A stretch of 64,000 nucleotides of DNA, taken from positions 17,677,501 through 17,741,500 of the forward strand of contig NC_068975.1 in NCBI RefSeq assembly GCF_016808095.1. The letters are read 5' to 3'. A program made the translations under genes and the position numbers. The notes under the pieces were generated by a model that made no database searches, was not told the origin of the DNA, and saw only the letters and a program-made list of their open reading frames with translations. Origin of the DNA: Vigna angularis (taxonomy: Eukaryota > Streptophyta > Magnoliopsida > Fabales > Fabaceae). This document shows, one piece after another, positions 23,674 to 34,752 of this stretch (positions are counted from its first letter, which is position 1; every line of letters begins with the position of its first letter).

Positions 23674-23880
23674 TTTTAAGATGTCAAATATTCTATTAAC
23701 GAATATTAGACAATCAAATATTGTGTTAGTTATAATTTAGATATTATTATAATTTGTGCAGATTTGTGTACCCGTCATTCTTTTAATGGATGAAGAATTA
23801 TAGGAACCTTGTATGTATATATATATGGTATTCTACTCTTTGAAATAATACATCAGAGTTATTCTTTAAACCTTTTAATA
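23674..23880 (+). repeat. 5' LTR of the copia element
   Basis: Reads TTTTAAGATGTCAAATATTC...TTTAAACCTTTTAATA. The first bases are probably TGTT altered to TTTT in a T run. The 207-bp length equals that of the right LTR. Confidence 0.75.
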
Positions 23881-23894
23881 TGGTATCAAGAGTC
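23881..23894 (+). other. tRNA-iMet primer binding site (copia)
   Basis: TGGTATCAAGAGTC immediately after the 5' LTR, close to the standard TGGTATCAGAGC. Confidence 0.75.
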
Positions 23895-24964
23895 AAACAC
23901 TGATATCCTCCACAATATAGGAAGCAATGCTTCCTTTTCTCATTGAATATTTTTGATGGCTCCTTCTGATAAAAATCAATAAGAGAAACATGATTCTGAA
24001 ACTTCCGCAATCCAAGAGTTATATTTCTACTGCTGCCGGATTTGTGACCAAGTTAGGTTTCACAAAGTCTAACTCTATCCTTAATCTTGAAAATGTCTCA
24101 CAACAAACCCATAAAAGAGGGTTGGCTTGTCTTACGAATGATCACATACAAGATAAAAATAAAAAGGAAATTTGGTTATGGCATAGACGGTTAGGACATC
24201 CCTCTTTTGGTTATTTAAAAAAAATATTTCCATCATTATTTCATATATGCAGTACTTCTGATTTTTTTGTGAAACTTGTGTTATGGAAAAAAATCACCGT
24301 GTTGTGTTTCCTTTAAGCAATAAAAAAACAAATTTTCATTTTTCACTAATTCACACTAATGTTTAGGGCCCTGCCCCACAACCTACACATAATGGAACAA
24401 AATGGTTTATTAGTTTGATTGATGATTGTACTAGGGTAACGTAGCTATTTTTTCTTAAACATAAAAGTGATATGTATGATGTGGTTTGTTCCTTCTATCA
24501 TATGACCGTTACATAATTTAACACATCTATAAAGGTCATTCGATTAGAAAATGGAGGAGAATATTTTAAGACTGAATTAATAGAGTTCATGAACTCTAAA
24601 GGAATCTTGAATCATGTCCTTATTCACCATAACAAAATGGAGTGGCTGAGAGGAAAAATAAACTTATATTAAAGGTGACAAGATCACTTTTGATAAATGG
24701 TAATGTCCCATCTCATTTATGGGGTGAGGTTGTGAGCTCTACTGTTTATTTAATTAATTGAACCCCTACTTGTGTGCTTAACTTTCAAAGGCCTTTCGAT
24801 GTGTTGTCTAATCATTGTATCCTTCTTCCCATAACTTATTTACCACCTCATATTTTTGGATGTGTTATATATGTTCACTTACACCCACATCAACGTACAA
24901 AGCTTGAAGAACGAGCGATCAAATATGTTTTTGTTGGGTATGGATCAAATAAAAAAGGTTATGA

Positions 24965-25921
24965 CACTAGTACAAAAATCGCGTACAATGTCGAATATTT
25001 TGGGATTTTAACGGCGAATTCGCGAACGATGTCATACAGGAGACGTTAAATTGACACCGAATTTTAAAAAATTCGACGTTAAATTAACGTCGAATTTTGT
25101 CAATATACGACGTTAACTTAATGTCGAATTTTGTCAATATACGACGTTAACTTAACGTCGAATTTTGTCAATATTCGATGTTAATCAATTTTTTTTATTT
25201 TTTTTAATTAATTGTGATCTTTTTTAACAACTTTACGAGATCTAAAAAGCAGAAAAACAACGAATTTCAAGTTTTTAGTATTTTATAAAGCATGAACTTT
25301 GATCAACAACAAACAAGTTCAATCAAACAACATTAAACAAGTTCAACAAAACAACAACGACAAACAAGTTCAACCAAACAACAACCATAAACAAGTTCAA
25401 AAAAAAGCAACAAACAAGTTCAACAAATAAGTTCTTCAAAACGAAAACGAAAACTAACCTTCAAAAGGTGGGTTCATCAGAATAAAGTGTCGTCACCCAT
25501 GAGAGAGAAAGCAGAATGCATATATGAAGGACAAGAACACGAAAATAATCGGTTAAAACAAACGAAAATCATACATAAAGTAGTTAATTAACATGCATTT
25601 GTATCAAATGAAAGAAAGATTACCTGTGATGGTCATCAAACTCCGTTCGAGAAAAGTTTGAGAAGAGAAGAGGGTTTCGCGCGCTAAGATAAAGTGAATG
25701 AATTTTCAATCTCCCGCTCAAATTTTTATTGAATTCACTAACATTTTAACGTCTAACGCTACGACATTCGACGTTTTATATCCTTTTACGTCGAATTACA
25801 ATTATAAACGACGTTTAATAATTGCATTTATTTTAAAAAATGTCACCGGTCATTTTTAACGTTGGCTATTTAGTGGTTCGACGTTAAACGCGTGACGTTA
25901 TACGTTGTTTTTGCACTAGTG
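24965..25921. mobile_element. Non-autonomous CACTA-type element (MITE-like)
   Basis: 957 bp with termini CACTAGTACAAAAATCG and the inverted CACTAGTGCAAAAACAACG. CACTA plus an internal GCAAAAA is the standard end of En/Spm-type elements. Left-side subterminal repeats of about 33 bases (ATACGACGTTAACTTAACG types) run at about 25040-25185, and related inverted blocks lie at 25740-25900. The 3-bp flanks are TGA and TCA, not an exact duplication. It interrupts copia pol between KGY and YHPPSKKF. No transposase frame is present. Confidence 0.75.
25040..25190. repeat. Subterminal tandem repeats of the CACTA element
   Basis: Three to four units containing GACGTTAAnTTAACGTCGAA and AATTTTGTCAATAT, each itself partly palindromic (GACGTTAA...TTAACGTC). 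In CACTA elements such subterminal repeats are the usual binding sites of the TNPA-like protein; that role is inferred here. Confidence 0.65.
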
Positions 25922-28039
25922 TCATGCTTACCATCCACCATCAAAGAAATTTTATATCTCTATGGATATGACATTTAATGAGCATGAATTTTTTATTTGG
26001 ATTCTCCACTTTAGGGAGGCAATGAAAGTGAAGTGCATAATCATGATGTTAGTATGTTTGCTATCTCAAATATAGAATTATATTGTGAAGATAAATTATC
26101 GCGTGAGGATCATTCTGCACTTAGTGAGCCAATCCTAAATATGAACACTTCTTTTCTGGATAATACAATGTCTTCTGATCATAACCAATTGGCTCAATCT
26201 TCTCCACAGGTTCAACTTGACTCTTCAGATGTACCTTCTGATCCTATCTCTGATAATACTAATTTAGATGAATTTGATCATGAAATTGATTCTTGTCTAC
26301 GTGAGACCACAACACACAAAACACTGAGTCTACTACTGTTCAATATAATCTTCCACCTTGTTCTAACCGTGATCAACCTCTAGCTAAATATGAACCAGAC
26401 CTCCAACCCTAAGTTAAATATCCCATTAGTAAATATGTGTCATCTCATAGGTTATCCCAGTCATATGCATCATTTGTATCTCAATAATCTTTAATTCTTA
26501 TTCCTAGTAATATACATGAAGCTTTGGTAGATCCTAGATGGACCAAAGCAATGGTTAAGGAGATGGCAGCTTTAGAAAAGAATAACACTTGGGATCTTGT
26601 GTCTTTACTAAGAGGGAAGAAAATTGTGGGCTGCAAATGGGTATTTACAATTAAGCATAAAGCATATAGAACTATTGAGAGTATAAAGCACGACTTGTGG
26701 CTAAAGGTTACACTTAGTCTTATAGTGTAAATTACCGAGAAACATTCACACCGATAGTCAAGCTCAACACTGTGAGAATACTTTTGTCGCTAGCAGTAAA
26801 CCAAGATTGGCCTTTTCTACAATTTGATGTGAAAAATGTTTTCCTACATGGAGAAATTTCAAAAGAAATTTATATGGATTCTCCACCAGGCACGATAGAT
26901 TCAATTGGCATGAAACTTTTCAAATTATAGAAGGCTCTATATGGATTAAAAAAATCCCCAAGAGCATGGTTTGGAAGGTTTACCAAGTCTATGAAGGCTT
27001 TTGGCTATAGAGCAAGTAACTCTGATCATACCCTATTTTTTAAGAGAGGAAAAGAAAAAATTACAGCTTTGATTATATATGTATGACATGATTGTTACAA
27101 CAAATGACCAAGATGAGATTTCCAGTTTACATCAATACCTTGCATCTGAATTTGAGATGAAACAACTTGGAAACCTCAAATATTTTTTGGGTACTGAAGT
27201 AGCTAGATCAAAACATCGTATTTTCCTATGCCAAAGAAAATATACTATTAACTTACTATCAGAAACTAGGTTGTTTGGGAGTAAACCAGTTGATACACAG
27301 ATTGAACAAAATCATAAACTCTTTCAATGCTCAAATTCAGCAAGCATAGATAGAGGAAGATACCAAGACTAGTAGGAAAAATAATTTATTTGTGTCATAC
27401 ATGTCCAAATATCACCTATGTAGTGAATGTTATTAGTTAATTTATGCATGACCCACGAAAGCTTCATATGGATGTTGTTGAGAGGATTTTGAGATATTTG
27501 AAGTCCGCTCCTGAAAAAGAAATTTTGTTCTTAAATCATGGAAACTTAAAGGTAGAAATGTACACTGATGCAGATTGGGCAGGCTCAAAAGATGATAGAA
27601 GATCTACCTTTGGATACTTTACTTTTGTAGGAGGGAATCTTGTAACTTGGAGGAGTAAAAAACAACCTGTAGTAGCAAGATCTGGTGCTGAAGCAAAATT
27701 CAGAGGCATGGCACTAGGTGTATCTGAACTTTTGTGGATTAAAAATGTGCTATCAAATTTGGGCTTTAAAGCAAATGAAGCTGAGTTTGTACTGTGACAA
27801 TACTTTGGCTATAGAAATTGCTCACAATCTTGTGCAACATGATATAACAAAGCATGTAGAGATTGATAGACATTTCATCAAAGAGAAGCTTGAAGCTGCA
27901 ACAATTTTCTTTCCTTTTGTAAGATCATAATTGTAGTTGGTTGATGTTCTCACCAAATGAGTGTCAAGAAGATTGTGTAATGAGTCTCTATTCAAGTTGG
28001 GAATGTGTGGTATCCATCCACACACCAACTTGAATGCGG

Positions 28040-28246
28040 TGTTAAGATATGCCAAATATTCTATTAACAGATATTATGCAATCAAATATTGTGTTAGTTA
28101 TAATTTAGATATTATTATAATTTGTGAAGATTTGTACACCTGTCATTCCTTTACTAGATGAAGAATTATAAGATCCTTGTATGTATATATATAATACTTC
28201 ATTCTTTGAAATAATACATTAGAATTATTCTTTAAACTTTTTAATA
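28040..28246 (+). repeat. 3' LTR of the copia element
   Basis: Reads TGTTAAGATATGCCAAATATTC...TTTAAACTTTTTAATA, 207 bp. About 20-25 differences from the left LTR point to an old insertion, consistent with the heavily damaged coding part. Confidence 0.8.
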
Positions 28247-28380
28247 GTTTTTAGTCTAAAAACATTTGTTCTCTAACCATAACACTTAAGAACCAATTAT
28301 TCAACACCAGCCAATAGAGTGTTCTATCTAGAAACATTTGTCCTCTAGCTTCAACATTACAAATGCCCTCCACATACAAT

Positions 28381-29150
28381 CACACCCTAAATTAATTATC
28401 AATTCTCAAAATCTCAACGTATATTTCAAATAAAAATATCTTTTAAACTTCAAATGATAATAATAAAACAAAAAATAACCATAGTTTAACTCAACCCAAT
28501 ATAAACACATAAAAACAAGAATGCAAGAAAGAAAACAAAAATGTTAGCTCTTTTTATCTCTTATTCTTCATTTCTTCCTTTTACCCTTTGAAACCTTCTC
28601 TGATATGCCTTGACTGACCATCATTTTTGTTAAGATTCTCTCCCTAAACACTATTCTTCCTATGTTTATAAGTCTAATATATATAAAGCATATACAATAT
28701 TTTATTATCACTTATTAATATCTCTGATAATATTTTATTACAATACATTTTTAAATTATTAATCAATAATTAACTACAAATATAATACTATTACTAATAT
28801 TGATATTAGTACTTATAAATTCAATAATTAGTTTTATTGGAAATAAAAAGGTTTTATCGAATTTATACTTTTGACTCGATCAATTTAAATAATAGATGCA
28901 CCAATGCGTATTAAATTATTACACATGTATTTGAATGTTTGATTTTATTGGAAATTGAAAACATATTTCAAAATTATTTATTTATTTCTTAATGTATTGT
29001 ATTAAGTTTTTAATTATTAATTACTATTTAACTATCAATAATAATATTATTATTGTACGAGCTTAGACAATTATTTTGAGATTAAATTATTTTAATATTA
29101 AAAGTTTAAAGTATAAATAAAATTTTTATAAATAAGTTTTATTATCTTAA
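28381..29150. other. AT-rich spacer with one copy of a dispersed AT-rich repeat
   Basis: No gene. 28810-29060 contains the block TTTTATTGGAAAT...TTGACTCGATCAATTT...ATGCACCAATG...GATTTTATTGGAAATTGAAAA. The same block recurs at about 30955, 31257 and 31500. Confidence 0.5.
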
Positions 29151-30688
29151 ATCACATCATCTTTGTAAACTTTTTTTCTCTAAAGCTATATACCTTCTCA
29201 CTAAACTTTCTAATCATCCTTTCATTTGTTTGAAGATTAGAGACAATCAGAGCAATCATTGAAGCAAGTTCTTTATATCTACCTGATTGGCTTCTACAAT
29301 AGAGAGTAGATAGAGTTTCACGTGCATTTGGAGGCATTTTTAGGCTTGTTGAGCTATTTGGTCATCTTTCAAGTAAGGGAAGATAATTACCTTGTTTTAT
29401 AGTTATTAGTGCTTTGAGAATCCAAGTTTTCACGTTTCAGTTGTATTAAATTGATTCAATTGTCGATAATGGTGTTTGCGCATGTTAAAAATCTGTTAGT
29501 GTAAACGGTTGTGTGTTATTTGAAATTGTTTGAATTGGTATTGAATTGAAGAACCTAGGATTTGACCATTTGAGCAAGTTGGTATGCATTCTCACAATGA
29601 AAACTATTTTTGAACAAAGCACTAAGTAGGGAATGTCAATTTAATCATCTAAATAAGTTCATTTTTCTTCAACTAATAGTTTAGAGTTTGTTGTTATCTG
29701 GTATGACGCTGATTGATACTAGTATGGCGTTGAACCCAAACTTGGTTGTCCAAGTATGGAACCATTTTTTCCCTAGACCACTGAGTGCCTTCTTTCATTA
29801 CTGAGCGATCATTTTGGTGAATGCTTTGGCCCTGAGCAGTGATAGTGAGTGCCATTTTCCACTACAAGTCTAGAATAATTTAATTTTAAGTCGTTGAGCG
29901 GGAAAATGGTGTCACTGAGCAAGACATTTTGCAAGAAGAATGGAGTTGAGTGCCAAGACTGTCGCTAAGTGTCATCTTTTGCGAAAGGTTTGGCACTAAG
30001 TGCCAAGACTATCGTTGAACACTCTCTTTTGCTAGAGGTCTTGTGTTGAACACCACCTTTAAGCGTTAATATGTATTTTATGAGTTTTCTAATGTTCTGA
30101 TTTGTTTGAGGCAATTTTACCATGGTTTATACATATGTTTTATGTGGATTAGGATGCTTCATTGATTAATAACATGGTTATGACCATGTTTGGTGAATGT
30201 TGTGGAAGGAATTTATAGGAGAAGTTTCTTGTAGCGGTTTATATAGTGTATATATTGATTTATGGATTTCGTATTGGGATTTATCTTGACGCTCTAATAA
30301 TTATCCAATCTCAAGTAGAGAAGGGTGGGACATGTGATGAGAGGTACAAGAGGTCCTAGTCTAAATGTTTTACCTTCACCAAAAATGGTTGACGGACTAA
30401 CCTTGTGTGCGGTACCTTGGGTGGACGAGTTGTTCCACCACTAGAAGTGTATAACTCTTAGAGTCTGATTTCAATACGTGTATCCAGATGGTCAAAAACT
30501 GCATGAGTGATTGAATATCTTAAAACTTGTTGATATAAATGTTATTTGTGTTAATATCTCTATAAATATTGTATTATTGCATTTTTAGTACATTAATTTA
30601 TCATTTCCCTTTGTTTGTTTGTCTATTTATCTTTCAAAATGATCATTTTAATAATGTTTTAATAATATGAACAGATAAAGATGTTACA
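29151..30688 (+). mobile_element. Ty3/gypsy-type solo LTR (approximate ends)
   Basis: The right end GATGTTACA at 30688 and the body 29700-30500 align with the gypsy 5' LTR at 12000-13138. Both have repeated GCGTTGAGC-like motifs, the GGTGGGA...TACC block and the GTATCC(A/G)GATGG region. No coding sequence or primer site follows 30688, so it is probably a solo LTR. The left end was not found, and the expected right-flank TSD (CTATA) was not matched with confidence. The frame at 29152-29337 (-) has no recognisable domain. Confidence 0.5.
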
Positions 30689-30854
30689 CTATATCTAGTG
30701 TAGAGTAAGACTAAAGTGTATAAAATTAGGCTATTTAATTCATGTTTAGATCACATTTGGAAAAACTTTATTAAGCTTCTCACTCGGTCTAATATTAATA
30801 TAAGATCTTTATTATATATAATTTTAGTCTTATATATTTAAGATAACTATTATA

Positions 30855-30877
30855 ATATATATATATATATATATATT
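30855..30877. repeat. (TA)n microsatellite
   Basis: About eleven TA units inside a TA-rich stretch. Confidence 0.85.
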
Positions 30878-30954
30878 ATCTTTTATTTATCTTTTTCATA
30901 TTGACTGATGTTTCCTTAGTAATTAAATATTATTAAAATAGACATTACAGATAT

Positions 30955-31600
30955 ACATATTAATTCAGTATTCAATTTTATTGGAAAGAGAAAGTTATCT
31001 TCAATTTTTTTTATTGACTAAGTCAATTTGAATACTAAATGCATCAATACGTTTTACTATTATCATGCATATATTTCTCGGTGCTAGATTTTATTGGAAA
31101 TTGAAAACTTTGTTGAAAGTTTGAAAAATTTATTTCGAAATTTATAATGCATAGACTTTGAAAATTTTATTTCATAATTTATTTAACAATTATTTAAATT
31201 ATTAATGACTAATGAGATATAAATATGAATATTATTTTCGATGTTTTTATTATTACTTGTTAATTTAGTATTCAGTTCTATTGGAAAAGATAATTTTTTT
31301 CAAACTTATTATTTTTATTGATTAGATCAATTTGAATAACGAATGCACCAATGTTTGTAATTATGATGCATATGTTTGAATATTTTATTTTTAATGGGAA
31401 TTGAAAAGTTTGCTGAAATATTTATTTCATAATTTATTGCAATAGTTATTTAAATTATTAATTACTAATGAAATATAAATATTAATAGTATTGTTATTAT
31501 TACTTATGAATTCAGTATTCAATTTATTGGAATCCGAAAATTTTCTTCAAATTTTTTAGTTTTATTGAGCTGATCAATATGCTCAAAACTTTTCCATCAA
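30955..31600. repeat. AT-rich tandem repeat, units of ~245-300 bp
   Basis: Three units start with TTCAGTATTCA(A/G)TTTTATTGGAA near 30962, 31264 and 31510. Each continues with ...GATCAATTTGAATA...ATGCA(C/T)CAAT...ATTGAAAA(C/G)TTTG...AATTATTAATnACTAATGA. A related unit lies at 28810-29060. No coding potential. Confidence 0.6.
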
Positions 31601-32926
31601 TTAGTTTAATCAATTAAACATTTTCTATATTTTTTTTTTGTACTCACTTGATTTTTCTTGTTTATAATTTTAGTTTCAAATTTAATATACTGCGTATTTT
31701 AGTTTTATTATTAGTTGCGTATTGTTGTTGTTAATAAATTAAATAACTAGTTAATTGATACTATTATTTTGTATAAGAAAAATTCATGATTTTATATAAT
31801 TTTTTATTATTTAGCTTTGGTCCATATATTACATAATAAAAGTTGAGATTGAACAACATCAAAATAAAAATGTGATCATTATAATATGTTTTTCATTTTA
31901 TAGACAGGTGAAAACAAAAAATTAAGAACATGTAATATGTTTTTCATTTAAAAAAAATTCATAAAAAGTATTTATTAAGTTAATCATAAATGATTAATTT
32001 AAATAAAAGTATTTTACTTTTACCAAAAATAAAAGTAATAAATTTATGTTCCTAAATAAACTTCTAAACAATGAAATTGAAAATACAGCACAAACTATGA
32101 ACTAAATTCAACTTTTCATGCAGCTCCTCCAAACATGAGGATGTAACCATAAAAACCTGCGTCTCCATACAATTCTAATTTTCCTTAAGGAAGCAAACTC
32201 ACCTCGCCGACCGATATTCCAACAGTAGCGGCGTGCAGGGTTCCTTTCTTCCACACAGCGGGGCGTTTTATAAGTAATAGTTTGACTTGATTATATGATA
32301 TGGTTATTTTATAATTTATTTGTTTACTGTATGTTTTGTCAATTACTTAAATTATTTTGAACGTAGAATTTTTTTGGTAGTTTATAAATTTTAAATTAAA
32401 TATAGATATATTCATTAGTGAATGTTAGTTTCTGTTTGAAATTCAGTACAAATGATTAAATTTTAATTATTTTATTATATTTTGAATTGTTCGATGAGAT
32501 AATTTTGAAAAATTATTTTTTATAATTGATTAATACGTGTATATTGTAAATCTATGCATAAATTTTATAAAGTTTTGGATTGAAACATTTTGTAGTGTGC
32601 TCTAGATGTATGTTTGCCTTGGTCATGAGTGACCACTTTCCTTTCGTGTACTTTGAAAATACATTCAAAATTTTATCAAATTTATGATGATATTTTTTTT
32701 GTCTAGTTGTTACTAAAGTATGAAAAATGTTTTTCCGAATAGGTAGAATCTTACCTTATAAGAACAGAGAATAATTTACAAACATTAAACAACAACATGT
32801 AATACATTTTATTATTTAATAAAAAATATTTTTGTAATTTATAAATTGATGAACTAATTTTTTGCATTAAAATATTTTTGGATTGTGGAGAATAGAGTTC
32901 ATCCTTAGCTTTTTTTTTTCTTCTAG
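31601..32926. other. Spacer with a GC-richer patch at 32110-32275
   Basis: Mostly AT-rich with no gene. The patch at 32110-32275 has a base composition unlike its surroundings. Its minus strand has a broken frame including GKLELYGDAGFYGYI, preceded by a stop, and ending near GCATGA. It may be a fragment of a protein-coding exon, but I do not recognise the family. Confidence 0.35.
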
Positions 32927-33023
32927 GTTTTTGACATAGTCAAGAAGCAATTGGTGTTGTTAGAGGATTCAACTGGTACTCGAGTCTAAATTTGCTGCAC
33001 TTGGAGCTGATTCTCTTGACACG
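32927..33023 (+). pseudogene. Orphan exon of a plastid acyl carrier protein gene
   Basis: The frame reads VFDIVKKQLVLLEDSTGTRV, and then, after a frame change, ESKFAALGADSLDT. This includes the DSL phosphopantetheine-attachment motif of acyl carrier proteins and ends at a GT donor (ACG|GTACTT). It is preceded by a pyrimidine tract and acceptor (TTCTTCTAG|G), so it has the limits of the standard internal ACP exon. Two or so missing bases near 32985 break the frame (TAA follows). No transit-peptide exon and no downstream exon (starting VEIVMGLEEEFG in the family) could be found within about 800 bases. It is therefore a gene fragment, not a working gene. In an intact gene the serine carries the fatty-acyl chain in plastid fatty-acid synthesis. 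Confidence 0.75.
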
Positions 33024-33901
33024 GTACTTTAATATCAATCTATGAATCTATGCATTGCTTTCGTGGTATAAATCACACTCTGAAATCAAATAGTTGATTA
33101 ATAAATATATAAAAATCTTAACTTCCTTTATTAAAACAATAATAAAAACATAAAAGTCTAAAGATTTTACATATTTTTATTATTTATGATCCATCCATCA
33201 ATTTTAATTTTATTATCATAAGATAAAAGTGGACACATACATTTGCATGTCTTCTCATTAGTATTAAAAAAGAGTTATTAAATAATTATGTTTAAAAAAT
33301 TTTAAATATAATTTATTCTAAAGAAAATAGGATTGAATGATAGTTCGTACCCAACTTTTCATATAATCATCTTAAAACTTATTGCTTTCACATTTTAGTT
33401 AAATATTTCACTTCAATATTTATTTTTCCCTTATTATTTGGTTGTTTAAAAAAATTTCGTCGTAAAAGATATCTTTTTCCAAAATTTACACCAATCTTAT
33501 GTATAATATGGTCAAATTGTGCGATAATTTTATTTTAACGGAAATTGTGTACATCAATAATATTTTCTATGGTGTTTATTTATTACTAATTAATATTATA
33601 AATAATATATATTGTTAATATCATGAAATTATTATTATCAAAACAAAGCAAACCATGTCGCTAAATTTTAGTTTAGTTAAATGTGGGTTACAAAACTGTA
33701 ATTCTCTTAAACCACAAATTAGATTATCCCTATTAACATAAAAAACATAAAATAAAAAATACTTTTATTGAAGTCAAATTTAAAAATATTTCCGAAGAGT
33801 TATTATAATATCAATAAAATAAAAGAAAAACAAAAACCGACTAACAACATTCTAAATAAGATAAAAAAAACTAACAATGCTTTAATATTAAAAAATTTCT
33901 T
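33024..33901. other. AT-rich spacer, no gene recognised
   Basis: No open frame with a domain. The right part (up to 33901) should contain the former 3' untranslated region of the sugar transporter pseudogene. Confidence 0.5.
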
Positions 33902-34240
33902 CTAGCACTCTTCACTAATACGTTCCACATCATCAATTGGTGGGACAAACTTCTTTCAACAAGGGTGACTTTGCCATACGACGTGCATTTCTTCATTGGG
34001 AACTCCCTTAGTCTCAGGCTGAAGATAATAAATGAATAAACTCATCACGATGACAAAAAATGCAAAGAAAATGAACAATCCATACTTCAAATGACAAAGC
34101 ATTGTGGTGAAAATTTGGGCAATGAGAAAAATAAAGATCATGTTCACTGAGACATTGATACTCTGTGCAGCTGAACTTACTTCAAGTAGGAAAATCTCAC
34201 TTGGAACCAACCACCCTAAAGGACCCCAAGACCATGCAAA

Positions 34241-34737
34241 TGTTGTACAAGCTGACAATAATAGAATAAAATCACGAACAAAATACTTCTTGAGGCGTGT
34301 AGATCACTGTTCTTAAGGACTTATCTGCGGTGTATTGCGCAAGCCCGCCAGGATACAACAGGAACTTCTCATAAATTTCTGAGGATCTCAGAACTAGCAA
34401 GGATCTTTAAAGAGAAATATTAAAAACCCAGAATAATTTTAGAAGAAAAGAAGACAAAAAGATTAGAGAATGAGAGAAAGGGAAGAGAGTGCAAATATGC
34501 GTATTTGGAATGAAGAAAGCCACTCTATTTATAGAGTGGGAAATCAACAAAGATTGGCCTAAGGCCCAACGCCAATGGGAAAAATCCCGTGCCTTCCGGA
34601 AGTGGCTTTGACCATGCAGCAACAATTTAAACGTTGCACATTAAAAAATTTAACGTTGGCAACCGCATCACACGAAACTTACGGAATGTATCAACGTTAA
34701 ATTATATTTTGCAATATTATATTAATAAATAATAACA
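34241..34737 (-). repeat. 3' LTR of the Tork-type element
   Basis: On the minus strand starts TGTTATTATTTATTAAT and ends CAGCTTGTACAACA. Exactly as long as the 5' LTR. Confidence 0.92.
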
Positions 34738-34752
34738 ATCCCCCACATATTG
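34738..34752 (-). other. Polypurine tract of the Tork-type element
   Basis: Minus strand ATATGTGGGGGAT adjoins the 3' LTR start, the normal primer for plus-strand DNA synthesis. Confidence 0.8.

Larger units (their letters stand above)
23990..27930 (+). pseudogene. Copia pol polyprotein remnant (integrase, RT, RNase H)
   Basis: 23990-24316 carries the GAG-pre-integrase motif LWHRRLGHPSFGYLKKIFPS. Integrase pieces follow (GTKWFISLIDDCTRV near 24400, IRLENGGEYF near 24540, EWL.GKI near 24640). After the CACTA insertion, the reverse transcriptase has WTKAMVKEMAALEKNNTWDLV and VGCKWVFTIK (26524-26680). The YVDD motif is broken by a 2-base loss near 27080, leaving YV then a stop. RNase H is well preserved: MYTDADWAGSKDDRRSTFGY and VTWRSKKQPVVARSGAEAKFR (27556-27710), then YCDNTLAIEIAHN and KHVEIDRHFIKEKLE. 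Many stops and frame changes make it non-functional. Normal length for gag-pol would be about 1300-1450 residues. Confidence 0.85.
23674..28246 (+). mobile_element. Ty1/copia element with deleted gag
   Basis: The LTRs are 23674-23880 and 28040-28246 (both 207 bp). The primer site TGGTATCAAGAGTC starts at 23881, directly after the left LTR. The right flank GTTTT (28247-28251) matches the left flank, which lies in a run of Ts (23667-23673), so the TSD is plausible but ambiguous. Only about 110 bases separate the primer site from the pre-integrase domain, so gag and protease are gone. The pol order is integrase, reverse transcriptase, RNase H, as in copia. It is interrupted by a CACTA-type element at 24965-25921. 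Confidence 0.85.
23518..28380. repeat. Minisatellite, ~70-bp unit, split by a copia element
   Basis: Four imperfect units share a core like CTAAACACATTTGTCCTCTAA: about 23518, about 23590, then, after the copia insertion, about 28247 and about 28317. The spacing is about 70 bases on both sides when 23674-28246 is removed. Only these short outer parts (23518-23673 and 28247-28380) are minisatellite. Confidence 0.6.

Noticed and set aside
29152..29337. Minus-strand frame of 61 codons.
   Set aside because: Short, no domain, next to a solo LTR; not supported.
34241..34260. Initial reading of the transporter as containing ...CTTFAWSW... with the copia LTR ending at CTGACAATAATAG.
   Set aside because: The bases coding CTT belong to the LTR end; both LTRs carry TGTTGTA(C/G)AAGC, and with the LTR ending there the TSD GCAAA is perfect and the protein reads [11 protein letters not shown].
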